This document shows positions 8,092-17,439 of a stretch of DNA of 51,689 nt, one piece after another (position 1 is the first letter of the stretch; each line of letters opens with the position of its first letter). The stretch lies in assembly GCF_021732705.1 (NCBI RefSeq), contig NZ_JAKFUM010000021.1:1-51689 (forward strand), in the 5' to 3' direction. A program made the position numbers and the translations under genes. The stretch comes from Nevskia sp. (lineage in GTDB: Bacteria > Pseudomonadota > Gammaproteobacteria > Nevskiales > Nevskiaceae). The notes under the pieces are model-generated. The model did not search any database, was not told where the DNA came from, and saw nothing but the letters and a program-made list of their open reading frames with translations.

Positions 8092-8415
8092 GTGGCTGGT
8101 TCCGCAACGCCCGAGCGTGATGCCGTGAAGCGCGCAACACCGGCGCAAAACGCCGAACTGCGCCTGCGCAAGCGTCGCGTCTGGCAGGTCGGCTTGACCA
8201 TCGTCGTCATGCTGGTGATCGGCGGTTGGGAAGCCCGCGTCATTTTCGGGAAGAACGGGCTTGCGGCGGTCTTCGCGATCGGAAACATCCTCTTCTTCGG
8301 CTGGACGTTGGTCGGGCACTCGATCTACATGCGATGTCCCGCAGGTCTGCACAGCTTTCCGCAGTACCGCCCCTATCGCGTTTGCTCATCGTGCAACGTG
8401 CATTTCGATGATTGA
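8092..8415 (+). CDS. Small two-helix membrane protein with C-terminal CxxC
   Basis: An unrecognised 107-residue protein. A GTG at 8092, four bases after the ridA stop, is the best start; an ATG further upstream in the same frame would run deep into ridA. The N-terminal third is charged (AELRLRKRRVW). Two hydrophobic helices follow, around VGLTIVVMLVIGG and FAIGNILFFGWTLVG. The tail contains MRCPAGLHSF and then CSSCNVHFDD, so it has a Cys before a CxxC pair that might bind zinc or another metal. It lies between ridA and recG and probably shares their transcript. No function is proposed. Confidence 0.6.
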   Translation: MAGSATPERDAVKRATPAQNAELRLRKRRVWQVGLTIVVMLVIGGWEARVIFGKNGLAAVFAIGNILFFGWTLVGHSIYMRCPAGLHSFPQYRPYRVCSSCNVHFDD

Positions 8416-8466
8416 GGTCGTCTTGCGCACATCGTTCGATCCCGCGACCGCAAAGTCGCGCCGGAC

Positions 8467-10563
8467 ATGAACGTCCGCAGCGACAGGCCGAAAGGCAAGA
8501 AGCCGCCGCTGACCCTCGCCACCGAGCTGACCTTCCTCAAGGGAGCCGGCCCGGCGGTGGCGATGAAGCTGAAACCGCTGGGGCTGGAGCGGGTCGGCGA
8601 TCTGCTTTTGCATCTGCCGACGCGCTACGAGGATCGCCGCCGGATCCTGCCGATTGCCGAGGTTCGCAACGGCGAGGAAGCGCTGGTCTGCGGCCGCGTG
8701 GTGTCGACCGAGGTGCGCTTCGGCGCCAAGCGCTGGCTGCGCGTGGTGATCGACGACGGCCGCAGCAGCATGGTGCTGCGCTTCTTCCACTTCAACGAGG
8801 TGCAGAAGGCGGCACTGGTCGAAAACCGCTGGGTCCGTGCGTTCGGCACCGGGCGGATCACGCCGAACGGCGCGGAGATGGTCCATCCCGAATATCGCGT
8901 GGCGGATTCCGCCGCCGAACTGCCGCCGGAGGACCGCCTCACGCCGATCTACGGTCTGACCACCGGCATCACCCAAACCCGTGTGCGCGCGCTGATCCAG
9001 CAGGCGCTGGCCGTGGCGCAGGCGGACCCGGACTTCACCGCCGATTTTCCCGGCCTCGGCGGCCCGGCCACGCTGGCCGCGCTGCGCACGCTGCACGAGC
9101 CGGATGGCCGCGATCTGGGCGATCTGCTGCTCGACCGTCATCCAGCCCAGATCCGGCTGGTGCGCGAGGAATTGCTGGCGCATCAGCTGTGCATGCGGCT
9201 CTTGCGCAAGCAGACCAAGGCCGCACCCGGCGCGCGGATCGAGGCGGTGCTGGCCGCGACCGCGCAACTGCAGGGCCGGCTGCCGTTCGTGATGACCGGC
9301 GCCCAGCGCCGCGTGATCGGCGACATCGCCCATGACCTGTCGGCCGGCAAGCCGATGTTGCGGCTGATCCAGGGCGATGTCGGTTCCGGCAAGACCGTGG
9401 TCGCGGCGGCGGCGATGCTCGGCTGCGCGCAGGTCGGCCTGCAGTCGGTGCTGATGGCACCGACCGAGCTGCTGGTCGAGCAGCACGCCCGGACGCTCGC
9501 CGCGTGGCTGAACCCGCTCAGGGTCGAGGTCGGCCTGCTGCTCGGCAAGATGAAGAAATCCGAACGTGACGAGGCGCTGCGCCGCGCGGCGAGCGGCGAG
9601 GTCAAGGTCTGGGTCGGCACCCATGCGCTGTTTCAGGGCGACATGGCGTTCAAGCGGCTGGCGATGATCGTCGTCGACGAGCAGCACCGCTTCGGCGTGG
9701 GCCAGCGGCTGGCACTGCGCGACAAGGGCCCGGCCGGCGTCACGCCGCATCAGCTGATCATGTCGGCCACTCCGATTCCGCGGACGCTGGCGCAGACCAT
9801 CTACGCCGATCTCGATGTCTCGGTGATCGACGAACTGCCGCCCGGCCGCACGCCGGTGCAGACCGTCGTGGTCTCGAACGAGCGCCGTCACGACGTGCTG
9901 CTGCGCATCGGCGAAGCCTGCCGGCAGGGGCGGCAGGCCTACTGGGTCTGCACCTTGATCGAGGAAAACTCCGAATTGCAGGCGCAGGCGGCGGAGGAAA
10001 CCTATCGCCAGCTGCGCGAGGAACTGCCGGAGCTGCGCGTCGGCCTGGTCCACGGGCGACTGAAGCCGGCGGAAAAGGAAGCGCAGATGCGCGCGTTCCA
10101 GAGTGGTGCCACACAACTGCTGGTGGCGACGACGGTGATCGAAGTCGGGGTCGACGTGCCGAACGCCAGCATCATGATCATCGACAATGCCGAGCGTCTG
10201 GGGCTTTCGCAGCTGCATCAGTTGCGCGGCCGCGTCGGTCGCGGCGCCACCGCCAGCCAGTGCCTGCTGATGTACCAGGGCCCGCTCGGCGAAGGTTCGA
10301 AGGCGCGGCTCGAAGTGATGCGCACCACGACCGACGGCTTCGTCATCGCCCAGAAGGATCTGGAACTGCGCGGCCCGGGCGAACTGCTCGGCCGGCGCCA
10401 GACGGGCCTGATCGGCCTCAAGATCGCGGACCCGGTGCGCGATTCGGCGCTGATCCCGCCGCTGCAGAAGCTGGCGGACGACTGGTGGCTGAAGACGCCG
10501 AAGGAGGCGCGCCGGATGATCGCGCGCTGGATCGGCGATGCCGAGCGCTATGCGCAGGTCTAG
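8467..10563 (+). CDS. recG: ATP-dependent DNA helicase RecG
   Basis: A 698-residue helicase that remodels stalled replication forks and branch-migrates Holliday junctions. Order seen: an N-terminal wedge/OB domain (residues about 20-200, including LLHLPTRYEDRR), then helicase motif I GDVGSGKTVVAAAAM, motif II VVDEQHRFGVGQR (DEQH), motif III SATPIPRTLAQT, motif V VATTVIEVGVDVPNA and motif VI QLRGRVGRG. The C-terminal TRG region is ELRGPGELLGRRQTGL. The length fits the E. coli enzyme (693). It is complete and shows no frameshift. Confidence 0.97.
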   Translation: MNVRSDRPKGKKPPLTLATELTFLKGAGPAVAMKLKPLGLERVGDLLLHLPTRYEDRRRILPIAEVRNGEEALVCGRVVSTEVRFGAKRWLRVVIDDGRSSMVLRFFHFNEVQKAALVENRWVRAFGTGRITPNGAEMVHPEYRVADSAAELPPEDRLTPIYGLTTGITQTRVRALIQQALAVAQADPDFTADFPGLGGPATLAALRTLHEPDGRDLGDLLLDRHPAQIRLVREELLAHQLCMRLLRKQTKAAPGARIEAVLAATAQLQGRLPFVMTGAQRRVIGDIAHDLSAGKPMLRLIQGDVGSGKTVVAAAAMLGCAQVGLQSVLMAPTELLVEQHARTLAAWLNPLRVEVGLLLGKMKKSERDEALRRAASGEVKVWVGTHALFQGDMAFKRLAMIVVDEQHRFGVGQRLALRDKGPAGVTPHQLIMSATPIPRTLAQTIYADLDVSVIDELPPGRTPVQTVVVSNERRHDVLLRIGEACRQGRQAYWVCTLIEENSELQAQAAEETYRQLREELPELRVGLVHGRLKPAEKEAQMRAFQSGATQLLVATTVIEVGVDVPNASIMIIDNAERLGLSQLHQLRGRVGRGATASQCLLMYQGPLGEGSKARLEVMRTTTDGFVIAQKDLELRGPGELLGRRQTGLIGLKIADPVRDSALIPPLQKLADDWWLKTPKEARRMIARWIGDAERYAQV

Positions 10564-10683
10564 CGGCTCATTCGCTCGATGAGCGTCGCAAGCGAGCGCA
10601 TCGCAGGCTGATCGGGAGCCGATTCGACGCGGTCGGCACGCCGCTGTCGCAGTCCCGTCGATCGCCGCTGGCACAATGGCGCG

Positions 10684-11139
10684 ATGAAATCCCCGGTTCT
10701 GGTCTTGATCCCGATGCTGCTGGCGCTCGCCGCCGGTGCCGTGCTGCCGTTTCAGGCCGTGCTCAATGGGCAGCTGCGCGGGCTGCTCGGCAGTCCGTTC
10801 GCGGCAGGGCTCGTATCGTTCTCGGCCGGCACGCTGTTGTTGCTTGCCATCGTGCTGCTGCTGCGCACGCCGTGGCCGGCGAATGTGGCGGCGGTGCCGT
10901 GGTATCTGTGGGTCGCCGGCGGCACGCTCGGCGTGGGTTACCTGATCATGAGCATCTGGCTGCCGCCGATGCTCGGCGTGGCACTGACGTTCGGGCTGAT
11001 CGTCGCCGGGCAGCTGGCGATGTCCCTGGCGCTGGACCACTTCGGCTGGCTGGGCGTGGCGCAGCACGCGATCAACCCGTGGCGGGTGCTCGGTGCGGCC
11101 CTGATCGTGGCCGGCGTGATCCTGATCCGGAAGTTCTAG
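10684..11139 (+). CDS. DMT-family transporter, YdcZ/DUF606 type
   Basis: A 151-residue hydrophobic protein with five predicted membrane helices. It matches the DUF606/YdcZ half-size members of the drug/metabolite transporter superfamily: AGAVLPFQAVLNGQLRGLLGSPFAAGLVSF near the N-terminus and the closing GAALIVAGVILIRKF. Half-size members usually work as dimers. The substrate is unknown. It ends four bases before ubiA. Confidence 0.85.
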   Translation: MKSPVLVLIPMLLALAAGAVLPFQAVLNGQLRGLLGSPFAAGLVSFSAGTLLLLAIVLLLRTPWPANVAAVPWYLWVAGGTLGVGYLIMSIWLPPMLGVALTFGLIVAGQLAMSLALDHFGWLGVAQHAINPWRVLGAALIVAGVILIRKF

Positions 11140-11143
11140 GCTG

Positions 11144-12040
11144 ATGGCGTCCCGCGAGAAAACGCCGGCTCCGCAATCCGGCGACGGCAAGCTGCTGGAT
11201 TACGCCCGACTGATGCGGCTCGACAAGCCGGTCGGCATCTATCTGCTGCTCTGGCCCACGCTGTGGGCGCTGTGGTTCGCCGCCGACGGCACGCCGCCGC
11301 TGCACCTGCTGCTGATCTTCGTCGCCGGCACCGTGCTGATGCGCAGTGCCGGCTGCGTCATCAACGATTTCGCCGATCGCAACTTCGATGGCCACGTGGA
11401 ACGCACGAAGCACCGGCCGATTGCCGCCGGTCGCGTGTCGCCGCGGGAAGCGCTGGTGCTGTTCGCGGTACTGGCGCTGCTGGCGTTGGCCGTGGCCGCG
11501 CCGCTGAATGCGCTGGCGCTGGGCCTGTCGGTGCCGGCCGCGGCGCTGGCGGCGAGCTATCCGTTCGCCAAGCGTTTCCACAGCCTGCCGCAGGCGCATC
11601 TCGGGATCGCGTTCTCGTGGGGCATCCCGATGGCGTTCGCAGCCGTAACAGGCTCCGTGGACTGGACGATGGCCGGCCTGCTGATGGCCGCGAACCTCGC
11701 CTGGGTGATCGCCTACGACACGCTGTACGCGATGGTCGACCGCGAGGACGACCTGAAGATCGGCGTGAAATCGAGCGCGATCCTGTTCGGATCCGCGGAT
11801 CGGCTGATCGTCGGGCTGCTGCATGGGGTGTCGCTGCTGCTGCTGGCGCTGGCCGGGCTGCGGGCCGGCCTGAACGGCGCGTACTTCGCCGGGCTGGCGC
11901 TGGCCGGGCTGGCGGCGGTGCATCAGCAGTGGCAGGTGCGGCATCGGGACCGGGCGGCGTGCTTTTCGGCCTTTCTGCAGAACAATCGTTTTGGCGCGCT
12001 GGTCTTCATCGGCCTGCTCGTCGCTCATCTGACTTCGTGA
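11144..12040 (+). CDS. ubiA: 4-hydroxybenzoate polyprenyltransferase
   Basis: A 298-residue inner-membrane prenyltransferase of ubiquinone biosynthesis. It attaches the polyprenyl chain to 4-hydroxybenzoate. The first Asp-rich motif is NDFADRNFDGHVERTKHRP near residue 73 and the second is YDTLYAMVDREDD near residue 190; both bind Mg-diphosphate. About eight to nine hydrophobic helices surround them. No chorismate lyase (ubiC) gene is adjacent, unlike in E. coli. Confidence 0.95.
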   Translation: MASREKTPAPQSGDGKLLDYARLMRLDKPVGIYLLLWPTLWALWFAADGTPPLHLLLIFVAGTVLMRSAGCVINDFADRNFDGHVERTKHRPIAAGRVSPREALVLFAVLALLALAVAAPLNALALGLSVPAAALAASYPFAKRFHSLPQAHLGIAFSWGIPMAFAAVTGSVDWTMAGLLMAANLAWVIAYDTLYAMVDREDDLKIGVKSSAILFGSADRLIVGLLHGVSLLLLALAGLRAGLNGAYFAGLALAGLAAVHQQWQVRHRDRAACFSAFLQNNRFGALVFIGLLVAHLTS

Positions 12041-12050
12041 ACGCTCCGCC

Positions 12051-12938
12051 ATGATCCTGAGAATGCTGTCGACCACGCTGCTGCCGGTCGCTGTCCTGAC
12101 GTCCGGCTGTGCCCGGCACATCGGCAAGCCGGACGTTCCGGCGCCGGCCCGCGTCGAGCGCAGCTACACCATCCAGCGGGATCAGCTGTTCACCCCGCCG
12201 AACTGGCCGAAATCGCTGCTGGCCGATGTCTACGTGCCGAACGGCGAGCCACCGGCCGGCGGGCGCTGGCCGGCGGTGCTGGTGATCCACGGCGGCGCCT
12301 GGAGCAGCGGCGACCGCAAGCAGGTCGAAGGCATCGCCGCGCGGGTGGCGAAGCGCGGCTACGTCGCGGTGAACGTCACCTATCGGCTGGCGCCGGACTC
12401 GATCTTCCCGGCGCAGATCGTCGACGTGCAGCAGGCCGTGCGCTGGCTGCGCGGCAATGCCGAGCGCTACAAGGTCGATCCGGCCCGCATCGGCGCCTGG
12501 GGCTATTCCGCGGGCGCCCATCTCGCGGCACTGCTCGGCGGCATCGGTCCCGGTGACCGGCTGTACCGCGAGGATGCGCGAGTGTCCGTCGTCATCGCCG
12601 GCGGCATTCCGTCGGACCTGCGCAAGTTCCACGGCGGCACCATCGTGCCGAAGTTCCTCGGCGAGACCTGGACCGAGCAGTCGGTCGCGTTCCGCGAGTC
12701 GTCACCCGCCGCGTACGTGTCGGCCGGCGATCCGCCGGTGTTCCTGTACCACGGCAGCTGGGACACGCTGGTGCCGTTCGATCAGGCCACCGACTACAAG
12801 GCCGCGCTCGATGCCGCCGGCGTGCCGAACGAGCTCTACGTGCTGCGCGGCCTCGGCCACATCCTGACCTTTCTGATGGACGGCGCCGCTGTGCAGCGCG
12901 GCGCCGATTTCCTCGACCGGCATCTGCGGGATCGCTGA
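12051..12938 (+). CDS. Exported alpha/beta-hydrolase (carboxylesterase-like)
   Basis: A 295-residue alpha/beta-hydrolase. The oxyanion motif VIHGGAWSSGD is near residue 80, the nucleophile elbow GYSAG near residue 150, and the probable catalytic Asp and His are in HGSWDTLVPF and GLGHIL. This is the BD-FAE/esterase-lipase pattern. The N-terminus is hydrophobic and ends VLTSGCARH, which resembles but does not perfectly match a lipobox, so it may be a lipoprotein. It starts 10 bases after ubiA. The substrate is unknown. It could in principle stand in for an esterase missing from the biotin operon nearby, but export argues against that. Confidence 0.85.
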   Translation: MILRMLSTTLLPVAVLTSGCARHIGKPDVPAPARVERSYTIQRDQLFTPPNWPKSLLADVYVPNGEPPAGGRWPAVLVIHGGAWSSGDRKQVEGIAARVAKRGYVAVNVTYRLAPDSIFPAQIVDVQQAVRWLRGNAERYKVDPARIGAWGYSAGAHLAALLGGIGPGDRLYREDARVSVVIAGGIPSDLRKFHGGTIVPKFLGETWTEQSVAFRESSPAAYVSAGDPPVFLYHGSWDTLVPFDQATDYKAALDAAGVPNELYVLRGLGHILTFLMDGAAVQRGADFLDRHLRDR

Positions 12939-12942
12939 AGGC

Positions 12943-13677
12943 TCACGCCACCCGCGCCGCCGTCCAGACCTCGATCCGGGCGGCACCCGCTTCGCGGCAG
13001 GCTTTCGCGAGTTCGTTGACGGTGCTGCCGGTCGTCATCACGTCGTCGACCAGCGCGATGTGCAGGCCGGCCACGCGGCCATCGACCGCGAATGCGCCGC
13101 GCACTTCCCGATGCCTCGCGACCGCGCCCTGGCCGATCTGATCGGCGGTGGCGCGGGTGCGCACCGCGCAGTGCGCGTCGATCGGGATCGCGAGGCGGCG
13201 CGTGATGCCACGGGCCAGTTCCAGCGCCTGGTTGTAGCCGCGCTGGCGCAGACGGCTCGCATGCAGCGGCACCGGGATCAGCAATTCGGGCATCGGCGCC
13301 GGCCGCGCGGCGACCCGCCGGGCGATTTCCTCCCCGAGCCAGCGCGATTGGCGGAACTGCGCGTGGTACTTCAGGCCGAAGATCGCCTGACTGATCGGCG
13401 TTTCGTAGCGGAACGCCGAAAGTGCTGAATCCTGCGGCGGCGGTTCGGCCGAGCAGCGCGCGCACAGGTGTACGTCAGCGCCCCGCATCGGCAGTGCGCA
13501 GGCGGGGCACGCGACGTCGTTCCACGGCAGGCCGGCGCGGCAGCCGGCGCAGATCGGGCCGCCGCGCTCGGCATCCCGTTCGAGCGCGCCGTGGCACAGC
13601 AGGCAGGCCGACGGCACGATCCAGCGGCGCAGGCCGCTCGCGAGCTGCCGGCGCCAGGCGGAGACGTCAACCATCAT
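12943..13677 (-). CDS. comF: ComF family phosphoribosyltransferase-like protein
   Basis: A 244-residue ComF/GntX protein. The N-terminal double zinc-ribbon has Cys pairs in CLLC, CAGC, CPAC and CARC. A type I phosphoribosyltransferase domain follows, with HASRLRQRGYNQALELAR and the PRPP loop ALVDDVMTTGSTV. Family members are linked to DNA uptake in competent bacteria; the mechanism is not clear. It is divergent from bioB, a very common arrangement in gammaproteobacteria. Two adjacent ATG codons (13677 and 13674) can start it. Confidence 0.92.
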   Translation of the reverse strand: MMVDVSAWRRQLASGLRRWIVPSACLLCHGALERDAERGGPICAGCRAGLPWNDVACPACALPMRGADVHLCARCSAEPPPQDSALSAFRYETPISQAIFGLKYHAQFRQSRWLGEEIARRVAARPAPMPELLIPVPLHASRLRQRGYNQALELARGITRRLAIPIDAHCAVRTRATADQIGQGAVARHREVRGAFAVDGRVAGLHIALVDDVMTTGSTVNELAKACREAGAARIEVWTAARVA

Positions 13678-13690
13678 CGCCGGCTCACGG

Positions 13691-13720
13691 TTGACAGCCC
13701 TGCCATGCCGGCGGAAAACT
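13691..13720 (+). promoter_or_regulatory. Candidate biotin operon promoter
   Basis: A perfect TTGACA lies at 13691-13696 in the comF/bioB divergent gap. The best -10 is weak: AAAACT at 13715-13720, after 18 bases. No BirA-type operator is visible between the two genes. Confidence 0.35.
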
Positions 13721-13751
13721 GCCGCTTCCCCACGATTCCCGGAATCCCGTC

Positions 13752-14789
13752 ATGCAGGCTGCTGCCAGCGTCGCCCCGTCCTCGAAGCCTGCGATTCGCC
13801 CGAACGCGGACGATCGCCGCCATGACTGGACGCGCGCCGATGTCGAAGCGCTGTTCGCGCTGCCGTTCAGCGATCTGCTCTTCCGTGCGCAGAGTGTTCA
13901 TCGCCTGCATTTCGACCCGAATGCCGTGCAGTTGTCCACCCTGCTGTCGATCAAGACGGGTGCCTGTCCGGAAGACTGCGCGTATTGCCCGCAGAGCGCG
14001 CGCTTCGATACCGGGCTCAAGGCCGAGAAGCTGATGCCGCTGGCCGAGGTCGTGAAGGCGGCCGAGGAAGCCAAGGCCAACGGCGCGACCCGCTTCTGCA
14101 TGGGCGCGGCGTGGCGCTCGCCGAAGGACAAGGACATCGAGAAGGTGTCCGAGATGGTCCGCGAAGTGAAGGCGCTGGGGCTGGAAACCTGCGTCACGCT
14201 CGGCATGCTGAAGCCGGCGCAGGCGCAGGATCTGGCGAGCGCCGGCCTCGACTACTACAACCACAATCTCGACACCTCGCCGGAGTACTACGGCGAGATC
14301 ATCTCGACCCGCACCTACGAGGATCGTCTCGAAACGCTCGCCAATGTCCGCGAAGCCGGCCTGAAGGTCTGCTGTGGCGGCATCGTCGGCATGGGCGAGT
14401 CGGAGACCGACCGCGTCGAATTCCTGCGGGCGCTGGCCAACCTGCCGGCACATCCGGAATCCGTGCCGATCAATGAACTGGTCGCCGTCGGCGGCACGCC
14501 GCTGGCCGATGCCGCGCCGCTGGATCCGCTCGACTTCGTCCGCACCATCGCCGTCGCCCGCATCCTGATGCCGCAGAGCTATGTGCGCCTGTCGGCCGGC
14601 CGCACGCAGATGTCCGACGAGACGCAGGCGCTGTGCTTCCTCGCCGGCGCCAATTCGATCTTCTACGGCGAGCGGCTGCTGACCACGCACAACCCGCAGA
14701 ACGAGCGCGATCGCGCGCTGTTCGCGAAGCTCGGCATTCACCCGGACGTCCGCGCGACCCAGGAAGTGGCCGTGGGCTGCGAGGCTTGA
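13752..14789 (+). CDS. bioB: Biotin synthase
   Basis: A 345-residue radical-SAM enzyme that inserts sulfur into dethiobiotin. The radical-SAM cluster motif is C72-P-E-D-C76-A-Y-C79, and the [2Fe-2S] region includes the conserved [13 protein letters not shown] and [10 protein letters not shown] segments. The late catalytic region [15 protein letters not shown] is present. It is the first gene of bioBFD, and its stop overlaps the bioF start. Confidence 0.97.
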   Translation: MQAAASVAPSSKPAIRPNADDRRHDWTRADVEALFALPFSDLLFRAQSVHRLHFDPNAVQLSTLLSIKTGACPEDCAYCPQSARFDTGLKAEKLMPLAEVVKAAEEAKANGATRFCMGAAWRSPKDKDIEKVSEMVREVKALGLETCVTLGMLKPAQAQDLASAGLDYYNHNLDTSPEYYGEIISTRTYEDRLETLANVREAGLKVCCGGIVGMGESETDRVEFLRALANLPAHPESVPINELVAVGGTPLADAAPLDPLDFVRTIAVARILMPQSYVRLSAGRTQMSDETQALCFLAGANSIFYGERLLTTHNPQNERDRALFAKLGIHPDVRATQEVAVGCEA

Positions 14790-15997
14790 GCCCGCTCGAC
14801 ACCCGGCTGCGCGGCGAGCTGGAGCGGCTGCGCGCCGCCGACCTGTATCGCGTGCGCCGGGCGGTCGACGGCAGCCATGGCGTCGATCTGACCGTCGGCG
14901 GCCGGCGCTGCATCAACTTCTGCAGCAACGATTATCTGGGCCTCGCATCCGACCCGCGCGTGGCCGAAGCGGCGCGCGTCGCGCTGGGGCGTACCGGCAC
15001 CGGCAGTGGCGCGGCGGCGCTGGTGTCCGGCTACAACGGCGAGCATCGGGCGCTGGAAGAGGAACTGGCCGAGTTCATCGGCCGGCCGCGCGTGCTGCTG
15101 TTCTCCAGCGGCTGGGCGGCCAATCTCGGCACCTTGCGGGCGCTGTTCGGCAAGGGCGACACGCTGGTCTGCGACGAACTGAACCACGCCAGCCTGATCG
15201 ATGGCGCGCGGCTGGCCGGCGCGCGCTACGGCCGCTATCCGCATGGCGACCTGGCCGCGGTCGAGACCGAACTGCGACTGGCGCGCGATGCCGGCGGCGA
15301 GATCGGCATCGTCACCGACTCCGTGTTCAGCATGGATGGCGACATCGCCGACGTCGATGCGCTGTCCGCGCTGGCGCAGCGCCACAGTGCCAGCCTGATC
15401 GTCGACGATGCGCACGGCTTCGGCGTGATCGGCGACGACGGCCGCGGCATCGCGACCGACGCCGACGTGTACGTGGCCACGCTCGGCAAGAGCCTCGGCG
15501 CAGCCGGGGCCTTCGTGGCCGGGTCCGAGCCGCTGATCGAGTACCTGATCCAGCGGGCGCGGACCTGGGTGTTCTCGACGGCACCGCCACCGGCGATCGC
15601 CGCCGCTGCCCGCGCCGCGCTCCGGATCATCCGCAGCGAACCCGAGCACCGGCAGCGGTTGCACGCGAACATCGCCCGCTTCCGCGCCGGCATGGCGGCA
15701 CTCGGCCCGGACCTGCCGATCACCGTGATGGCGTCGGACACGCCGATCCAGCCGCTGATCGTCGGCGATGCGGCGGCGGCGATGGCGCTGTCGCGCAGCC
15801 TGTACCAGCGCGGCTACTGGGTCGCCGCGATCCGGCCGCCGACGGTGCCGGCCGGCACCTCGCGGCTGCGACTGACCCTGTCGGCCGCGCACACGCCGGC
15901 GCAGATCGACGACCTGATCGAGCAGCTGCGCGCCGCGATCGCGGAATGTTTCGGCGCTGCCACGGTCCAGAATCCCGTGCCCGAACCGATGGCCTGA
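14786..15997 (+). CDS. bioF: 8-amino-7-oxononanoate synthase
   Basis: A 403-residue PLP enzyme that condenses pimeloyl-thioester with alanine. The start is a TTG at 14786, whose TTGA overlaps the bioB stop. It gives [22 protein letters not shown], which aligns in position with the E. coli N-terminus, and no ATG is suitably placed. Seen: [23 protein letters not shown], the Asp-binding [10 protein letters not shown], and the PLP lysine K235 in [11 protein letters not shown]. The C-terminal [18 protein letters not shown] is a family signature. The overlap implies translational coupling to bioB. Confidence 0.95.
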   Translation: MSPLDTRLRGELERLRAADLYRVRRAVDGSHGVDLTVGGRRCINFCSNDYLGLASDPRVAEAARVALGRTGTGSGAAALVSGYNGEHRALEEELAEFIGRPRVLLFSSGWAANLGTLRALFGKGDTLVCDELNHASLIDGARLAGARYGRYPHGDLAAVETELRLARDAGGEIGIVTDSVFSMDGDIADVDALSALAQRHSASLIVDDAHGFGVIGDDGRGIATDADVYVATLGKSLGAAGAFVAGSEPLIEYLIQRARTWVFSTAPPPAIAAAARAALRIIRSEPEHRQRLHANIARFRAGMAALGPDLPITVMASDTPIQPLIVGDAAAAMALSRSLYQRGYWVAAIRPPTVPAGTSRLRLTLSAAHTPAQIDDLIEQLRAAIAECFGAATVQNPVPEPMA

Positions 15998-16001
15998 GCG
16001 C

Positions 16002-16676
16002 GTGGCGAAAATCCTGTTGGTCACCGGCACCGATACCGGTGTCGGCAAAACCCATGCGGCCTGTGCGCTGGTCCGGGCGCTGCGCGCGCAGGGGCTTGTC
16101 GTCGGTGTCATGAAGCCGGTGGCCAGCGGCTGCGAGCGGACGGCCGATGGCCTGCGCAATGACGACGCGCTGGCGCTGATCGCTGCTTCCGGCCGCGATT
16201 GGCCGTACGCCGACGTCAACCCTTATGCGCTGGCGCAGCCGATCGCGCCGCATCTCGCCGCCATCGCCGACGGCGTCACCATCGATACCGCCGTGCTCGA
16301 TGTCGCTGTCGAGCGGCTGGTCGCGCAGTGCGAGGTGCTGGTGATCGAAGGCGCCGGCGGTTGGCGGGTACCGCTGAACGAGCGCGACTCGATGGCCGGC
16401 TGGGTGTCGCGCCATCACTGGCCGGTGCTTTTGGTCGTCGGCCTGCGGCTGGGCTGCATCAATCACGCGCTGCTCAGTGCCGAATCGATCGCGCGGCGTG
16501 TCCCGCTGGTCGGGTGGGTCGGCAATCGTCTGCCGCCGGAACAGGCCGAGTGGCGCGACAACGTCGCCGCGCTCGACCAGCGGTTGCCGGCGCCGCGGAT
16601 CGCGATCCTGCCGCCGCACGGCGAGCCGGATGGCGCTGACGGCTTCGATTTGAAGGCGCTTCTGTCCCGGCTTTGA
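16002..16676 (+). CDS. bioD: Dethiobiotin synthetase
   Basis: A 224-residue ATP-dependent enzyme that closes the ureido ring of dethiobiotin. The start is GTG at 16002, four bases after bioF. The P-loop GTDTGVGKTHAACAL covers residues 8-22; MKPVASGC and the IEGAGGWRVPLN segment follow. It ends the operon. The bioH and bioC genes found between bioF and bioD in Pseudomonas are absent here, and bioA is also absent. Confidence 0.95.
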   Translation: MAKILLVTGTDTGVGKTHAACALVRALRAQGLVVGVMKPVASGCERTADGLRNDDALALIAASGRDWPYADVNPYALAQPIAPHLAAIADGVTIDTAVLDVAVERLVAQCEVLVIEGAGGWRVPLNERDSMAGWVSRHHWPVLLVVGLRLGCINHALLSAESIARRVPLVGWVGNRLPPEQAEWRDNVAALDQRLPAPRIAILPPHGEPDGADGFDLKALLSRL

Positions 16677-16807
16677 CGCGTCGTCCAGCCCGCGTGACAC
16701 CGGGCGAGTACCGGCGGTGTGACATCGCGGGTTTCGGCACGGGGAAGCCGATAGGAGTGACCAATCAAAAGCCCTTGTCTGCGTGCGGAACGCTGGAAAG
16801 ACAAGGC

Positions 16808-16836
16808 TTTGCGGCGACCGCTTCATCCACTACAAT
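16808..16836 (+). promoter_or_regulatory. Candidate promoter upstream of the oxidase cluster
   Basis: TACAAT at 16831-16836 matches five of six -10 bases. TTTGCG lies 17 bases upstream as a poor -35. It is placed between bioD and the DUF2244 gene, where a promoter for the cytochrome oxidase genes would be expected. Confidence 0.35.
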
Positions 16837-16884
16837 CCGCCCGCTGAACGCCCGGCATCTTCCGGCCCGCTGGTGGAACGTGCA

Positions 16885-17403
16885 GTGACCAATCCGCGCA
16901 ACACCCAAGTCGTGATCGGGCCGAACGCGTCGATGGACACGCGCATGGCCGTGACGTTCATGGTCGTGATGGCGGTGGTATCGCTGGCCATCGCGGGTGC
17001 TTTTGCGGCAATCGGGCTGTGGCCGATCCTGCCGTTCGCCGGTCTCGAACTGGGCGCGCTGGGTGTGGCGCTGCATGTCAGCCTGCGGCGCAACCGGTAC
17101 CGCGAAGTGATCAGCTTCAGCGACCGGGAGCTGCGGGTGGAGTGCGGCATGGCGGGTGAAGGGGCGCGTCTGGTGACGGAATGGCCCCGCTCGTCGACCC
17201 GGGTGCTGCTGGAAACGGGCGTCAATCGGAACGATCCGACGCGGCTGGTGCTGAGCAACGGCGGCCGGCGACTGACATTGGGGCGGTGCCTCACGGACGA
17301 GGACCGGGAACGGCTTGCAGCACGATTGCGCGAGCTGGTGCTGGCCGGTTGGGCAGCGGTGCCGCAGGACGCGGCAGAAAGCGAATCGCCGAACGGCATC
17401 TGA
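16885..17403 (+). CDS. DUF2244 membrane protein
   Basis: A 172-residue protein with two adjacent hydrophobic helices near residues 20-70 (MAVTFMVVMAVVSLAIAG, then LWPILPFAGLELGALGVAL). A soluble part of DUF2244 type follows, with YREVISFSDRELRVE and the typical WPRSSTRV segment. No experimental function is known to me. In proteobacteria it is commonly beside cytochrome c oxidase genes, as here, 36 bases before subunit II. The start is uncertain: GTG at 16885 has GGTGGA seven bases upstream; GTG at 16873 is an alternative. Confidence 0.8.
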   Translation: MTNPRNTQVVIGPNASMDTRMAVTFMVVMAVVSLAIAGAFAAIGLWPILPFAGLELGALGVALHVSLRRNRYREVISFSDRELRVECGMAGEGARLVTEWPRSSTRVLLETGVNRNDPTRLVLSNGGRRLTLGRCLTDEDRERLAARLRELVLAGWAAVPQDAAESESPNGI

Positions 17404-17439
17404 ATTCTTCTTGGTGGACCTTCTGGGGCTGGAGTGGAT

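Noticed and set aside
10566-10584. GCTCAT/ATGAGC hairpin after recG as terminator
   Set aside because: The stem is only 6 bp and no T-run follows.
13678-13751. BirA operator between comF and bioB
   Set aside because: No inverted TTGTAAACC-type half-sites are visible.
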